Origin: Hymenobacter aranciens
GTDB taxonomy: Bacteria > Bacteroidota > Bacteroidia > Cytophagales > Hymenobacteraceae
Assembly: GCF_030580865.1 (NCBI RefSeq)
Contig: NZ_JAUQSY010000018.1
Coordinates: 1-64,000, forward strand
Direction: 5' to 3'
DNA: 64,000 nucleotides
In this document: piece by piece, positions 1-8,931 of the stretch
Position numbering within the stretch: the first letter of the stretch is position 1
How the letters are laid out: every line of letters begins with the position of its first letter
Notes under the pieces: generated by a model
The model's database searches: none
What the model was told of the DNA's origin: nothing
The model's input: only the letters and a program-made list of their open reading frames with translations
Translations under genes and position numbers: made by a program

Positions 1-2743
1 CGCTGCGGATGCTATAGTAGGCCGTCACCGGCCCGAATACCGTCGATTCGCCGGCCGTGTACTCGCCGTCGAAGTAGCCCACGTTCGGGAATTGAATCAC
101 CGACGTGGTGGCGCCTTCCACTACCTGGTTCACGTTGTTGGTGCTGGTCCAGGTGGTGGGGATGTAGCGGCCGGGCACGTAGCTGGTCAGGGTGCCGACG
201 GCGTCGGTGTTCAGCATCGTGAAGCTCAGGCTCACGCCGCCGGCCGCAATGGTGCCGAAGTCCACGCTCCGCACTTTCCAGTAGTAGTTCAGGGCGTTGG
301 GGCCGGTCACGAAGGGGTCGCGCACGGCGGCCGGGCTCACGCTCACGCGGCCGTAAGCCTGGGGCGCGGCGTTCAGGGTGATGGTGGCGGGGGTGTATTT
401 GCCAGCCGTGCCCACCGCGAAGGTGAAGCCGTTCACGCCGCCGTAGGTTTTGCGCAGGCCGCCGTCGCTCTGGTTGCCGGCCGTCCGAATCATGCGGGTG
501 GTCGAGAAGCCGCCCGCGCCCGCCACCAGCGCCGTGGGGCTGATGTCGGTCAGCGACAAGCGGTAGATGCCGATGTCGAGCAGGTTGTTGCTGGTCAGCG
601 TGAGGGTGCTGGCCACGCTCTGCTCCGCCACGAGGGTAGCGCCCACCGCGCCGGCTGCCGCCGTCGAGTTCAGCACGAGGTTGCCGAATACACCGCTGCC
701 GGTGCCGCCGATGGTCTGGCTGCCGTTGCCGCTCAGCGTAATGTTGCCCGAGCCGCCCGCGCTGGTGTGCGAGGCCGAGTTGATGATGTTGCCCACCACG
801 CTCAGCACCTTGCCGCCGTCAAACAGCACGCCGTTGAGCAGGCTCAACGTGGCGTTCACGGTGAAGGTCGTGGCCGCGCCATTCAGCTGCAGCGTGCCGG
901 CCGTCTTGTTCATCGTCAGGTTATTGAGGTTGCCCGCGATGGTGCCGCTGTTGGTGAAGAGCTGGTTGTTGGCCCCCGTAAAGAAGGTCGTGTTGGTGGT
1001 CGGCGTATAAGTAGTGCCGCTGTTGATGGTGAAGTCGCCCTGCACCGTCACGTTCTGGGTGTTGGCGTCGAGGGTAGGGGAGTTGCCGGTTACCAGCGTC
1101 AGGTTGCGCTGCACTACCAGCGGCTGGGCCGTCAGGGTCGCCGCACTACTGTAGGCCGGCGTAACCGTCAGGTTGCCAAACGTGGCCTTGCTCGTGCCAC
1201 CCGCTACCGGCTTCTGAATGTTCAGGTCCCACAGCGGCGCCGTGCTCAGAATAACAAAGTTGACGTTCGACGAAGGCAGGTTCACCTCAATCACGCCGCC
1301 CGAAACGATGGCGTTGTCCGGATTCACGCCGATGTGCAGGCCGCCGCCGTTGGTCGTCACCGGGTTGGCAATGCGAATCGTACCGCCCGTCATCCGGAAC
1401 GACTGCGTGCGGAACGGCACCGAGAAGCGAGCGTAGTCCGGGTCGCTGCTCGTGCCGATGGCCTCAAACACGCCGCCCGTCATCGTAAAGCTACCCCGGT
1501 GGTTAATCGACGTGTTCGAAGGCCGGAACTTGGTCACCGTCGTCGTGCCGCCCTCAATCAGGTATTGCCCGTCTTCGCGAATTACCGCGCCTTCCGAGCC
1601 ATTGCTCTGGAAAATACCCCCACTGATGCGAAACGAGCCGTAGACTACCAGAGCATTAGAGTTGTTGTTGCGCACGTCGGCGCCCGCCACCCACAGCCCC
1701 GGGCTGCTCGACGTGGTGCCGATATCATAGTTGTTGCCCGTGATATTGCTCAGGCGGGGCAGCACAATGTTGGGGCCCAGCTTCAGCGTGCCGCCGCTCA
1801 GGATAACCAGGTCGGCCGAGCCGAAATAATTCAGACGGAGGTTGTTGCCGTTGGCCGTGGTGTTCAGAGTAGCGCGGCTGCCCGAGCCTTTGCTCACCTG
1901 CAGGCGGCTCAGGTCCGTAGGGCCATTGCACACAAAGTTAGCGTCGGTAGTGCCCGTGAAGCGCAGCAGCACGCGCTCATTGTCGTTCACCCCGTTGTTG
2001 TTGTGCAGGTTAATGGTGCCGTTGTTAATCAGGCTGCCACCCACGTTCCAGAGGTGCGCGCCGGTCACACCGGCCGTGATGCCCACCGTGTTACCCACGC
2101 CCACGTTCACGTCGCCGTTCACTGTGAAGGTACGGTCGGCGGCCGTCTGGCCGAAGTTCAGCGTTACGCCGCCGCTGCCCGAGCGGGCCAGGCTTAGCGT
2201 GCCGCTCACGGTCAGGTTGGCGTCAAGGCGGGCTTCGTAGGCAGTGCTGGTGGTGTTCAGCAGCCGCAGGTTGTTATAAGTGTTTGAGCCCGGTTGGGGC
2301 AGCACGCTGGGCGTAGTGGCCCAGTTGTAAAATTCCACCGTGCCCGTGTTCGGGTCGTCAAAATCGTTGGTCGTAACCGCCGGGAAGTACGCCTGCCCGA
2401 TGCGCAGCGTGCCCTGCCCCGCCAGTCGCGTCAGTGGGTTGGTGAAGCCAAAGGTGCCCAGGTCGAGCGTACCGCCGCGCTGCACCGTGATGGTCAGCCC
2501 GGTAATGGTGGTTTCGTTCGCCGTTAACTGAGCTACAAAGCTGTTGGTAATAAATACGTTGTCGCCACTGACTGGCACCCGAGCCCCCACGCTGGTCGAG
2601 CCGGTTGGGTCGGTCGTCCAGGTAAAAGCTGCGTTCCAGTTGCCCGAAGTGCCTCCGCCGTTGAAAGTGTATAAGTTACCACTCTGGGCACTAGTGGCAA
2701 GACTGCATAAAAACAGTAAAAATAGTAGAAGTGATGTTCTCAC
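1..2743 (-). CDS. Large secreted beta-helix/adhesin-like protein (5' part; continues beyond window)
   Basis: The reading frame is open from a GTG at 2743 down to the window edge, so about 914 residues of the N-terminal part are visible and the C-terminus is missing. The first 20 residues form a signal peptide (basic N-terminus, Leu/Phe-rich core, ATSAQ cleavage region). The rest is Gly/Thr/Asn/Ser-rich with many short, irregular repeats of the type GTLxL, LTVSGTLSL, GxVxVGxGNT and GNLxNLTxN, which is typical of right-handed beta-helix surface proteins. In Bacteroidota such proteins usually end in a T9SS sorting domain, but that region is not in the window. The start sits 33 bp from a good promoter and is followed at once by the signal peptide. 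Function is probably adhesion or cell-surface structure (inference). There are no catalytic motifs in the visible part. Confidence 0.8.
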   Translation of the reverse strand, partial: MRTSLLLFLLFLCSLATSAQSGNLYTFNGGGTSGNWNAAFTWTTDPTGSTSVGARVPVSGDNVFITNSFVAQLTANETTITGLTITVQRGGTLDLGTFGFTNPLTRLAGQGTLRIGQAYFPAVTTNDFDDPNTGTVEFYNWATTPSVLPQPGSNTYNNLRLLNTTSTAYEARLDANLTVSGTLSLARSGSGGVTLNFGQTAADRTFTVNGDVNVGVGNTVGITAGVTGAHLWNVGGSLINNGTINLHNNNGVNDNERVLLRFTGTTDANFVCNGPTDLSRLQVSKGSGSRATLNTTANGNNLRLNYFGSADLVILSGGTLKLGPNIVLPRLSNITGNNYDIGTTSSSPGLWVAGADVRNNNSNALVVYGSFRISGGIFQSNGSEGAVIREDGQYLIEGGTTTVTKFRPSNTSINHRGSFTMTGGVFEAIGTSSDPDYARFSVPFRTQSFRMTGGTIRIANPVTTNGGGLHIGVNPDNAIVSGGVIEVNLPSSNVNFVILSTAPLWDLNIQKPVAGGTSKATFGNLTVTPAYSSAATLTAQPLVVQRNLTLVTGNSPTLDANTQNVTVQGDFTINSGTTYTPTTNTTFFTGANNQLFTNSGTIAGNLNNLTMNKTAGTLQLNGAATTFTVNATLSLLNGVLFDGGKVLSVVGNIINSASHTSAGGSGNITLSGNGSQTIGGTGSGVFGNLVLNSTAAAGAVGATLVAEQSVASTLTLTSNNLLDIGIYRLSLTDISPTALVAGAGGFSTTRMIRTAGNQSDGGLRKTYGGVNGFTFAVGTAGKYTPATITLNAAPQAYGRVSVSPAAVRDPFVTGPNALNYYWKVRSVDFGTIAAGGVSLSFTMLNTDAVGTLTSYVPGRYIPTTWTSTNNVNQVVEGATTSVIQFPNVGYFDGEYTAGESTVFGPVTAYYSIRS

Positions 2744-2775
2744 GGAGTAGGTAGTTAAGTGAGTAAAATACAATA

Positions 2776-2806
2776 CAAAATTGCGGATTTTTAGCCGGAG
2801 TACAAA
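2776..2806 (-). promoter_or_regulatory. Promoter for the beta-helix protein gene
   Basis: On the minus strand TTTG is followed by 19 bp and then CAATTTTG, a 7/8 match to the Bacteroidota -7 box TAnnTTTG with ideal spacing. Transcription would begin near 2769 and give a leader of about 26 nt before the GTG start. The surrounding 2744-3113 stretch is AT-rich and otherwise holds only the candidate nuoK -7 box at 3057-3064. Confidence 0.6.
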
Positions 2807-3056
2807 GAAAATATCGGGCCAAACAAACAGAATGTTCGAAAATCAAGGTTTATTCAGACCCCACAACTGATTATTTAGACCATTTTAATCTTCATGAATT
2901 TTATCTAAAATTCAAAAAGTGCAATTTGATGGGCTTTTCTACGCGTAGGGCAAGTTGGATTTTTGTGGCATACGTTCTGGCTTGGTTTAATGGATTTAGT
3001 GCCACCATTAGAGCACCAATTTGCTTGCCCCAACGGGGTTTTCTGTATTTTCAGAA

Positions 3057-3064
3057 TAACTTTG
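3057..3064 (+). promoter_or_regulatory. Candidate -7 box for nuoKL
   Basis: TAACTTTG matches TAnnTTTG exactly, 50 bp before the nuoK ATG. No TTG is present at the expected distance upstream, so the -33 half is weak. It is the only good box between the divergent genes on this strand, and it suggests that nuoKL has its own promoter here. Confidence 0.4.
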
Positions 3065-3113
3065 CCTGCTAAGTCCGACCGGGTAGCGCCCGGCTCACCC
3101 CGTTCTCCCTCGC

Positions 3114-3446
3114 ATGGAAACCTCGATTCCGGAAGTCATTCGCACCGTTCCGCTGCAGTATTACGTCTTTTTCGCCACGGCTCTGTTTGCCATCGGCGTT
3201 ACGGGCGTGCTCATTCGGCGCAATGCCATCATCATCTTCATGTGCATTGAGTTGATGCTGAATGCTGTCAACGTCCTACTCACCGCTTTCTCGGCCTACC
3301 GGGCCGATGCCAATGCGCAGGTGTTCGTGTTCTTCATCATGGCTGTGGCCGCCGCCGAAGTAGCCGTCGGCCTGGGTATTATCGTTATGATTTACCGCAA
3401 CTTCCAGAATACTGACGTCAACCTGCTTAGCCGCCTTAAATGGTAA
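3114..3446 (+). CDS. nuoK: NADH-quinone oxidoreductase subunit K
   Basis: This is a 110-residue membrane subunit of respiratory complex I, in the proton-pumping arm in the inner membrane. It has the family's usual length and three hydrophobic segments (about 14-34, 36-60 and 69-93). The two conserved membrane glutamates are visible as Glu46 in CIELMLN and Glu82 in AAAEVAVGL. nuoL follows 73 bp downstream on the same strand, so the two are probably co-transcribed. The usual neighbours nuoJ, nuoM and nuoN are not present on either side. The gene upstream is an unrelated surface protein on the other strand, and nuoL is followed by a terminator. Confidence 0.95.
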   Translation: METSIPEVIRTVPLQYYVFFATALFAIGVTGVLIRRNAIIIFMCIELMLNAVNVLLTAFSAYRADANAQVFVFFIMAVAAAEVAVGLGIIVMIYRNFQNTDVNLLSRLKW

Positions 3447-3452
3447 ATGGAT

Positions 3453-3494
3453 GATTGGGTGAATCGCTTTTCAGCTTGCCTCATTCACCCAATC
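3453..3494. repeat. Inverted repeat between nuoK and nuoL
   Basis: GATTGGGTGAAT (3453-3464) is the exact inverse complement of ATTCACCCAATC (3483-3494), with an 18-nt loop. The right arm runs on into three further tandem copies of (A)TTCACCC up to 3514. It fills the nuoK-nuoL gap and would form a hairpin in the shared transcript. It lacks a U-tract, so it is unlikely to be a terminator. A role in mRNA stability or subunit stoichiometry is possible, as is a neutral dispersed repeat. Confidence 0.6.
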
Positions 3495-3519
3495 ACCCAT
3501 TCACCCATTCACCCTCCGA

Positions 3520-5466
3520 ATGGAAACTGTACTTCCCGGCGCCAACGCCCCGTACCCGACGATTTTCTACGTCCTCATTCCGCTACTGCCCTTCCTGGGC
3601 TTCCTGCTGAATGGCTTGCTTAATAAGCGCCTCTCCGGCACCGTGGCCGGCCTGCTGGGCAGCGCCACCGTGCTGGGGTCGTTCCTATTGTCGCTCACGC
3701 TGTTTTTGAATTTCGAGTACCAGTATACCGTCCAGCTGTTCGACTGGATTTCGGTGGGCTCGCTGCAAATTCCCTTCAGCTACCAGATTGACCAGCTCTC
3801 GCTGATTATGCTGCTGCTCGTCACGGGCGTGGGCTTCCTCATCCACGTCTACAGCATCGGCTACATGCACCACGACGAAAACGTGGGCAAGTTCTTTAGT
3901 TTTCTGAACTTGTTCGTTTTCAGTATGCTGCTGCTGGTAATGGGCGCCAACTTCGTCATCCTCTTCATCGGCTGGGAAGGCGTGGGGCTGTGCTCCTACC
4001 TGCTCATCGGCTTCTGGAACAAGAACACCAGCTACAACAACGCCGCCAAGAAAGCATTCATCATCAACCGCGTGGGTGACCTGGGCTTCCTGCTTGGCAT
4101 CTTCCTGATTTACCTGACTTTTAACTCGGTGCAGTACGCCGAAGTGTTCCAAAAAGCCAGCCTCGGGCAGTTTGGCACCTACGGCGTGGGCGTGTGCACC
4201 TTCATCACCCTGCTGCTGTTCGTGGGCGCGATGGGTAAATCGGCCCAGCTGCCGCTCTACACCTGGCTGCCCGACGCCATGGCCGGCCCTACGCCGGTAT
4301 CGGCCCTCATCCACGCCGCTACCATGGTAACGGCGGGTATCTACATGGTGTTGCGCTCCAACGTGCTGTTTACCCTCGCGCCGCATACGCTGGAAGTGGT
4401 GGCCATTGTGGGCGCCGCCACGGCGCTGTTTGCCGCCACCATTGGCCTGGCGCAGAACGATATTAAGAAGGTACTGGCTTACTCCACGGTGTCGCAGCTG
4501 GGCTATATGTTCCTGGCGCTGGGCGTGATGGGTTACACCTCGTCGTTTTTCCACGTACTCACCCACGCCTTCTTCAAAGCCCTGATGTTCCTCGGAGCCG
4601 GTTCGGTTATCCACGCCATGAGCAACGAGCAGGACATGCGCCGCATGGGAGGCCTGCGCAAGGCGCTGCCCATCACGTTCATCACTTTCTTCATCGGCTG
4701 CCTGGCCATTGCCGGCATCCCGCCTTTCGCCGGCTTCTTCTCGAAAGATGAAATCCTGGCCCACGCCTACGAGCACAACAAAGCGCTGTGGGCTATGGGC
4801 CTGTTCACGGCCTTCCTGACAGCATTCTACATGTTCCGCCTGCTGTTTCTCACGTTCTTCGGCGAGTTCCGTGGTACCGAGGAGCAGAAGCACCACCTCC
4901 ACGAGTCGCCCGCTACCATGACGCTGCCGCTCATCATCCTGGCCGTGCTGGCGGCCGTGGGCGGCTTCATGAATGCGCCGATGTTCCTGGGCAAAGCTTA
5001 CCTGAGCGACTTCCTGGCCCCGCTCTTCACGTATTCGAAGAAAATCAACCCGGCAGCCTTCGCCGAGCACATCGACCACGGCACCGAGCTGATGCTGATG
5101 GGCTTCTCGGTAGCGGCCGGCGTACTGGGCATCATCCTGGCTTACGTCATCTACGTGGCCCGCGCCCAGCGCCCGGCCGAGGAGGACGCCCAGCGCTCGG
5201 GCCTCGAAAGCCTGGTGTACCACAAATACTACGTGGATGAGCTCTACGATACACTCTTCGTGCGTTCCATTATGGGCCTGTCGCGCGGCCTCTACCGCTT
5301 CGTCGAGCAGGGCGTTATCGACCCCATCGTGAACGGCTTTGGCCGCATCGTCACGGGCGGCGGCCACTTGTTGCGCTACGTGCAGACCGGTGCCGTAGAA
5401 ACGTATTTGATTCTGATGGTGGTGGGTATTGTGCTGATTCTGGCGCTGAACTTCGGGCAGTTATAA
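3520..5466 (+). CDS. nuoL: NADH-quinone oxidoreductase subunit L
   Basis: This is a 648-residue antiporter-like subunit at the distal end of the complex I membrane arm. It is highly hydrophobic throughout. The catalytic features of the family are visible: Glu153 in IGWEGVGLCSYLLIGFW, Lys240 in GAMGKSAQLPLYTWLPDAM, and the long run with HAATMVTAG and KKVLAYSTVSQLGYM. The C-terminal part (about 480-648) carries the lateral helix and the last transmembrane segment. It begins 73 bp after nuoK across a hairpin repeat and is followed by an intrinsic terminator, which closes a two-gene nuoKL unit. Confidence 0.95.
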   Translation: METVLPGANAPYPTIFYVLIPLLPFLGFLLNGLLNKRLSGTVAGLLGSATVLGSFLLSLTLFLNFEYQYTVQLFDWISVGSLQIPFSYQIDQLSLIMLLLVTGVGFLIHVYSIGYMHHDENVGKFFSFLNLFVFSMLLLVMGANFVILFIGWEGVGLCSYLLIGFWNKNTSYNNAAKKAFIINRVGDLGFLLGIFLIYLTFNSVQYAEVFQKASLGQFGTYGVGVCTFITLLLFVGAMGKSAQLPLYTWLPDAMAGPTPVSALIHAATMVTAGIYMVLRSNVLFTLAPHTLEVVAIVGAATALFAATIGLAQNDIKKVLAYSTVSQLGYMFLALGVMGYTSSFFHVLTHAFFKALMFLGAGSVIHAMSNEQDMRRMGGLRKALPITFITFFIGCLAIAGIPPFAGFFSKDEILAHAYEHNKALWAMGLFTAFLTAFYMFRLLFLTFFGEFRGTEEQKHHLHESPATMTLPLIILAVLAAVGGFMNAPMFLGKAYLSDFLAPLFTYSKKINPAAFAEHIDHGTELMLMGFSVAAGVLGIILAYVIYVARAQRPAEEDAQRSGLESLVYHKYYVDELYDTLFVRSIMGLSRGLYRFVEQGVIDPIVNGFGRIVTGGGHLLRYVQTGAVETYLILMVVGIVLILALNFGQL

Positions 5467-5495
5467 GCGGAGACAACCAAACTCCTTCAAAAAAG

Positions 5496-5534
5496 TAAAA
5501 AAGCTGCCGGGCACTGAGCCGGGCAGCTTTTTTA
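5496..5534 (+). terminator. Intrinsic terminator after nuoL
   Basis: A GC-rich stem (GCTGCC...GGCAGC, extended by GGC/GCC around one mismatch) is flanked by an A-run on the left and T6 on the right. It lies 30 bp after the nuoL stop. Confidence 0.85.
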
Positions 5535-5542
5535 TTTATCCT

Positions 5543-6886
5543 ATGTTTTCCAAACCCACTGCTTTTCTGGCTGCACTAGGCTTGCTGGCCGCCTGTTCTG
5601 GCCCCAGCAAAAAGGAAAAAGCCGTCGCCCAAGCCGATACCCCCGCCCAAACTGTCGAAACGCCCGACGCCCAAAGGGTCAAGCTGCCCGCACCCTACGA
5701 AACCAAGTCGACCACCAAGCGCGTGAAGGTAATTGGCTGGCCTGCTGGGAAAATGCCGGTAGCCCCCGCCGGCTTTACCGTGACGGAATACGCTGGCAAC
5801 CTCACCAGCCCGCGCTGGATTTATGTAGGGGGTAATGGCGACGTATTTGTGGCCGAGGCCAATACCTTGCCCAAGGGCACGGCTAAGGAAATTGCGGCCG
5901 CCTTGAACCTTGACAAGTCGAAGTCGCTGCGGGCTACCAGCGCCGACCGCATCACGCTGCTGCGCGATGCCGACAAGGACGGCAAGCCCGAAGTACGCGA
6001 AGTGTTTCTGGACAAGGCGAACAGCCCCAAGCAGCCCTTCGGCATGTTGCAGCTTAACCAGTATTTCTACGTGGGCGGCACGGCCGAAGTGCGCCGCTAC
6101 CCCTACGAAACCGGCCAGACCAAGCTCACCAAGCCCGGCCAGAAAATCCTCGATTTGCCCGAAGGTGGCTACAATAATCACTGGACCCGCAACCTGCTGG
6201 CGGCCCGCAATAATGCCACGATTTTCGTAACCGTGGGCTCGGGCTCCAATGTGCAGGAACACGGCGCGGAAAATGAGGTGCGCCGCGCCAACGTGCTGCA
6301 GATTAATCCCGACGGCTCGGGCGAGAAAATTTATGCCAGCGGCCTGCGCAACCCCATCGGCCTGGGCTTTCAGCCCACTACGGGCCAGCTGTGGACGGTG
6401 GTGAATGAACGGGATGAGCTGGGTGACGAGCTGGTGCCGGACTACTTCACCAGCGTGCAGGAAGGCGGTTTCTACGGCTGGCCCTACTCGTATTTCGGTC
6501 AGAATATCGACCCGCGCCGCAAAGGTGAGCATCCGGAGCTGGTGGCCAAGGCCATTGTGCCCGACGTGCCGCTGGAGCCCCACGTGGCGGCGCTGGGGCT
6601 GGCTTTTTATGACAAAACTGCCTTCCCGACTAAGTACCACAATGGTGCCTTCATCGGCGAGCACGGCTCGTGGAACCGCTCGAAATTCTCGGGCTACAAG
6701 GTCATGTTTGTGCCCTTCGCTAACGGCAAGCCCGGGAAGCCGGAAGATTTTCTAACGGGCTTCTTGGTGGGGAATGACGAGGAGGCATATGGCCGGCCGG
6801 TGGGCGTGGCTACGTTGCCCGACGGCTCACTGCTGGTGGCCGACGATGCGGGTGGTAAAATTTGGCGGGTGGCGGTGGCGAAGTAA
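5543..6886 (+). CDS. PQQ-dependent sugar (sorbosone-type) dehydrogenase lipoprotein
   Basis: 447 residues. The N-terminus is a lipoprotein signal with lipobox LAAC (Cys18), followed by a charged linker. The mature part is a beta-propeller of the glucose/sorbosone dehydrogenase family. Characteristic stretches are NHWTRNL, VGSGSNVQEHGAENE, INPDGSG, YASGLRNPIGLGFQP, NERDELGDELVPDY and GFYGWPYSYFG. Members oxidise sugars or aldoses in the periplasm using PQQ and feed electrons to the respiratory chain, but the substrate cannot be read from the sequence. A second, more divergent member lies at 30539-31726. It is probably monocistronic, since a terminator precedes it and a palindromic repeat follows it. 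Confidence 0.85.
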   Translation: MFSKPTAFLAALGLLAACSGPSKKEKAVAQADTPAQTVETPDAQRVKLPAPYETKSTTKRVKVIGWPAGKMPVAPAGFTVTEYAGNLTSPRWIYVGGNGDVFVAEANTLPKGTAKEIAAALNLDKSKSLRATSADRITLLRDADKDGKPEVREVFLDKANSPKQPFGMLQLNQYFYVGGTAEVRRYPYETGQTKLTKPGQKILDLPEGGYNNHWTRNLLAARNNATIFVTVGSGSNVQEHGAENEVRRANVLQINPDGSGEKIYASGLRNPIGLGFQPTTGQLWTVVNERDELGDELVPDYFTSVQEGGFYGWPYSYFGQNIDPRRKGEHPELVAKAIVPDVPLEPHVAALGLAFYDKTAFPTKYHNGAFIGEHGSWNRSKFSGYKVMFVPFANGKPGKPEDFLTGFLVGNDEEAYGRPVGVATLPDGSLLVADDAGGKIWRVAVAK

Positions 6887-6891
6887 GCCCT

Positions 6892-6976
6892 CTGTCATGC
6901 TGACGAAGGAAGCATCCTTCTACGTTTCAACGACTTGTTGTGGCGTGAGAGGATGCTTCCTTCGTCAGCATGACAG
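6892..6976. repeat. Palindromic repeat (GTCATGCTGA family), copy 1
   Basis: An 85-bp element with perfect 27-bp inverted ends: CTGTCATGCTGACGAAGG at the left, complemented at the right, and a 31-bp centre. It lies between the sugar dehydrogenase and the esterase. Related elements are at 44523-44626, 51296-51451, 55097-55195 and 56801-56890. Confidence 0.9.
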
Positions 6977-7008
6977 TGTCGGTGGGTAAGGATGCGTTTA
7001 CTTGCAGC

Positions 7009-8172
7009 ATGAAACAGCTTTTCCAGCTTTGTCTGTGTCTGCTGGTCTTCACTGCCCAGGCGCAAAGCGGCACCACCCTCACCGGCAGCATCCGGGCCGG
7101 GGGGCGCGTGCGCGATTACCGGCTGTACGTGCCGCCGAGCTACCAGCCCGGCCGCGCTACGCCGCTGCTGTTTAACCTGCAGTGCTATGGCTCGAATAAT
7201 CTCAGCCAGGAGCGTTACGGCGACTTTCGCGCCATTGCCGATACGGCGGGCTTTCTGATTGTGCATCCGAATGGCACCATTGACCCGGGCACCAGCTACC
7301 TCTACTGGAATGCCTGGAACCAGAGCGGCGGGCCGGATGACGTGGCGTTTCTCGCGGCGCTTTTTGATACGCTGGCCCAGCGCTATACGATGGACCCCGA
7401 CCGCCTCTACAGCGCCGGCTACAGCAACGGCGGCTTCATGAGCTACGAGCTGGCTTGCCACCTGGGGGCACGCGTGGCGGCCGTGGCCTCGGTGTGCGGC
7501 AGCATGGAAACTGGCCAGCCTGGCACCTGCCGGTCGGCGCACCCGATGCCGGTGCTGGAAATCCACGGTACCGGTGATACCAACGTGACCTATACCGGCG
7601 GGAGCTGGTTTGTCTCTATCCCCACGGTGCTGAATTACTGGGTGCAGGCGAATGGCTGCAACCCGGTGCCGGTGGTGACGGCGGTGCCCGATATCGACCC
7701 CACCGACAACACCACGGCCGAGCACAGCGTGCGGCGCGGCCCGCGCGTGGGGGCGGTGGTGGAGCATTTCCGCGTGCTTAACCGCGGCCACGTGTGGCCG
7801 GGTGGACCACCCAGCAGCACCGACGTGGTGAACCGCGACATCAGCGCCAGCCGGGAGGTGTGGCGGTTTCTGCGGCGGTACCGGCTGAGCCGGCTGGGGC
7901 TGGTGGCGGTGCCGGCCGGGGGGCCCGCGTCGGTCAGCATTTTTCCTAACCCCGTGGGGGAGGCGGCTACGGTGGTGCTGCGGGCGGGCCCGGGGCTGCG
8001 CCCGCCGCAGGTGCGGGCCTACGATGCGCTGGGCCGGGCGGTGCCGCTGGCGGCTACCGCTGGCCCCGGGGGCGCCGTGCAACTGGATGTGCGCAGCTGG
8101 CCCGCCGGGGTGTATGGCCTACGCGTGGCCGATGACGCGGCGGGCAGCCGCTGGGTGAGGCTGGTGAAATAA
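7009..8172 (+). CDS. Secreted esterase/polyhydroxybutyrate-depolymerase-like hydrolase with T9SS sorting domain
   Basis: 387 residues from the ATG at 7009. A longer in-frame start at 6970 lies inside the palindromic repeat and would bury the signal peptide, so it was rejected. Residues 1-19 are a signal peptide (core LFQLCLCLLVF, cleavage near AQAQ). The alpha/beta-hydrolase fold shows Ser139 in GYSNG, Asp190 in HGTGDTNV and His261 in NRGHVWPGG, as in the LpqC/PHB-depolymerase family of feruloyl/acetyl esterases. From about residue 310 a type A T9SS C-terminal sorting domain follows (SIFPNPV, VRAYDALGR, WPAGVYGLRV). The enzyme is therefore probably exported across the outer membrane. Its true substrate is unknown. 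Confidence 0.85.
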   Translation: MKQLFQLCLCLLVFTAQAQSGTTLTGSIRAGGRVRDYRLYVPPSYQPGRATPLLFNLQCYGSNNLSQERYGDFRAIADTAGFLIVHPNGTIDPGTSYLYWNAWNQSGGPDDVAFLAALFDTLAQRYTMDPDRLYSAGYSNGGFMSYELACHLGARVAAVASVCGSMETGQPGTCRSAHPMPVLEIHGTGDTNVTYTGGSWFVSIPTVLNYWVQANGCNPVPVVTAVPDIDPTDNTTAEHSVRRGPRVGAVVEHFRVLNRGHVWPGGPPSSTDVVNRDISASREVWRFLRRYRLSRLGLVAVPAGGPASVSIFPNPVGEAATVVLRAGPGLRPPQVRAYDALGRAVPLAATAGPGGAVQLDVRSWPAGVYGLRVADDAAGSRWVRLVK

Positions 8173-8181
8173 GCCGGGGCC

Positions 8182-8859
8182 CTAGGCGGTGGGCAGGGTG
8201 GCCTGATAGGTGTCGGCGTACTTGAAGTCTTCGAGCCAGTAGTCGGAGCTGATGATGTCGAAAACGACGCTGGTTTCGGTTTGGTCGCTGGGGGTGAGCT
8301 GCCAGAGGATGGCGGGGGCTTCGGGGAAGTCGGCTCCGGCTAATTGGGTGTCGAAGAGGCGGTGGAGCAGGGCGCGGTCGGAGAGGCCGGGGGCGAGCAG
8401 GCGGAGTAGGGTGGGGGCGGGGTCTTGTTCCAGCAGAGCGAGGTCGGCTGCCTGTTGGGCGGTGATTTTGACCTGGAATTCTACGGCCTGGGGGTGGGGG
8501 AATTTGCCGTTGAAGGCGAGGTAGAGGAGCTGGGTGGCGTTGAAAAAGCCCTGGTGAAGCTCCATTTTGGGGTTTTCTTCCCAGAGCTTTTCGGTTTGCA
8601 TCTGGTGGGCGAGCTGGTCGATTTGGCCGGGGGTGAGCTGCCCGGCGAAGAGGTGGGTGAGGACGACCTGGGCGGCGGCGGCGGGCTCTAAGTCGGTGAG
8701 GGCCATATGGGTCATTTCCTGGAGCTCGGCGGGGGGGATGGCTTCGGGCTGGTCGAAGTCGAGGGCGGTGAGCAGGGCGAGGTAGTCGGCGGGCTGCCAG
8801 GCGGCGGGCAGGGCGGCGAGGTGCTGGAAGGTGAGGCGTTCGACGGTGAAGGTGGGCAT
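8182..8859 (-). CDS. Uncharacterised acidic protein, divergent from the 21-bp array
   Basis: 225 residues from the ATG at 8859. An upstream in-frame ATG at 8883 adds only a low-complexity HPRP leader. There is no signal peptide or membrane segment. The protein is acidic and rich in Leu, Ala and Gln (FQHLAALPAAWQPADYLALL, LALLEQDPAPTLLRLL, DIISSDYWLEDFKYADTY) and is probably a soluble, mostly helical cytoplasmic protein. I do not recognise the family. It is transcribed away from the 21-bp repeat array and the helical protein gene at 9264, and its stop is 10 bp from the convergent esterase stop. The link to the array system is positional only. Confidence 0.65.
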   Translation of the reverse strand: MPTFTVERLTFQHLAALPAAWQPADYLALLTALDFDQPEAIPPAELQEMTHMALTDLEPAAAAQVVLTHLFAGQLTPGQIDQLAHQMQTEKLWEENPKMELHQGFFNATQLLYLAFNGKFPHPQAVEFQVKITAQQAADLALLEQDPAPTLLRLLAPGLSDRALLHRLFDTQLAGADFPEAPAILWQLTPSDQTETSVVFDIISSDYWLEDFKYADTYQATLPTA

Positions 8860-8931
8860 GGGGCGGGGGTGAGGGGAGGCCAAGGGGGCCGGGTGGGTGT
8901 ACGGGGGCGGGGCGGCGGCGGGTGGAATAGG

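Noticed and set aside
92..2197. Long plus-strand open frame (701 codons) opposite the beta-helix gene
   Set aside because: Composition (His/Val/Arg/Gly runs) is that of an antisense frame in GC-rich DNA. The minus strand gives a clean signal peptide and beta-helix repeats.
3685..5367. 560-codon minus-strand frame opposite nuoL
   Set aside because: Antisense shadow of nuoL, rich in His/Gln/Val/Gly; nuoL is unmistakable.
6970..7008. Earlier esterase start (MTVSVGKDAFTCS)
   Set aside because: It starts inside the palindromic repeat and would place the signal peptide internally.
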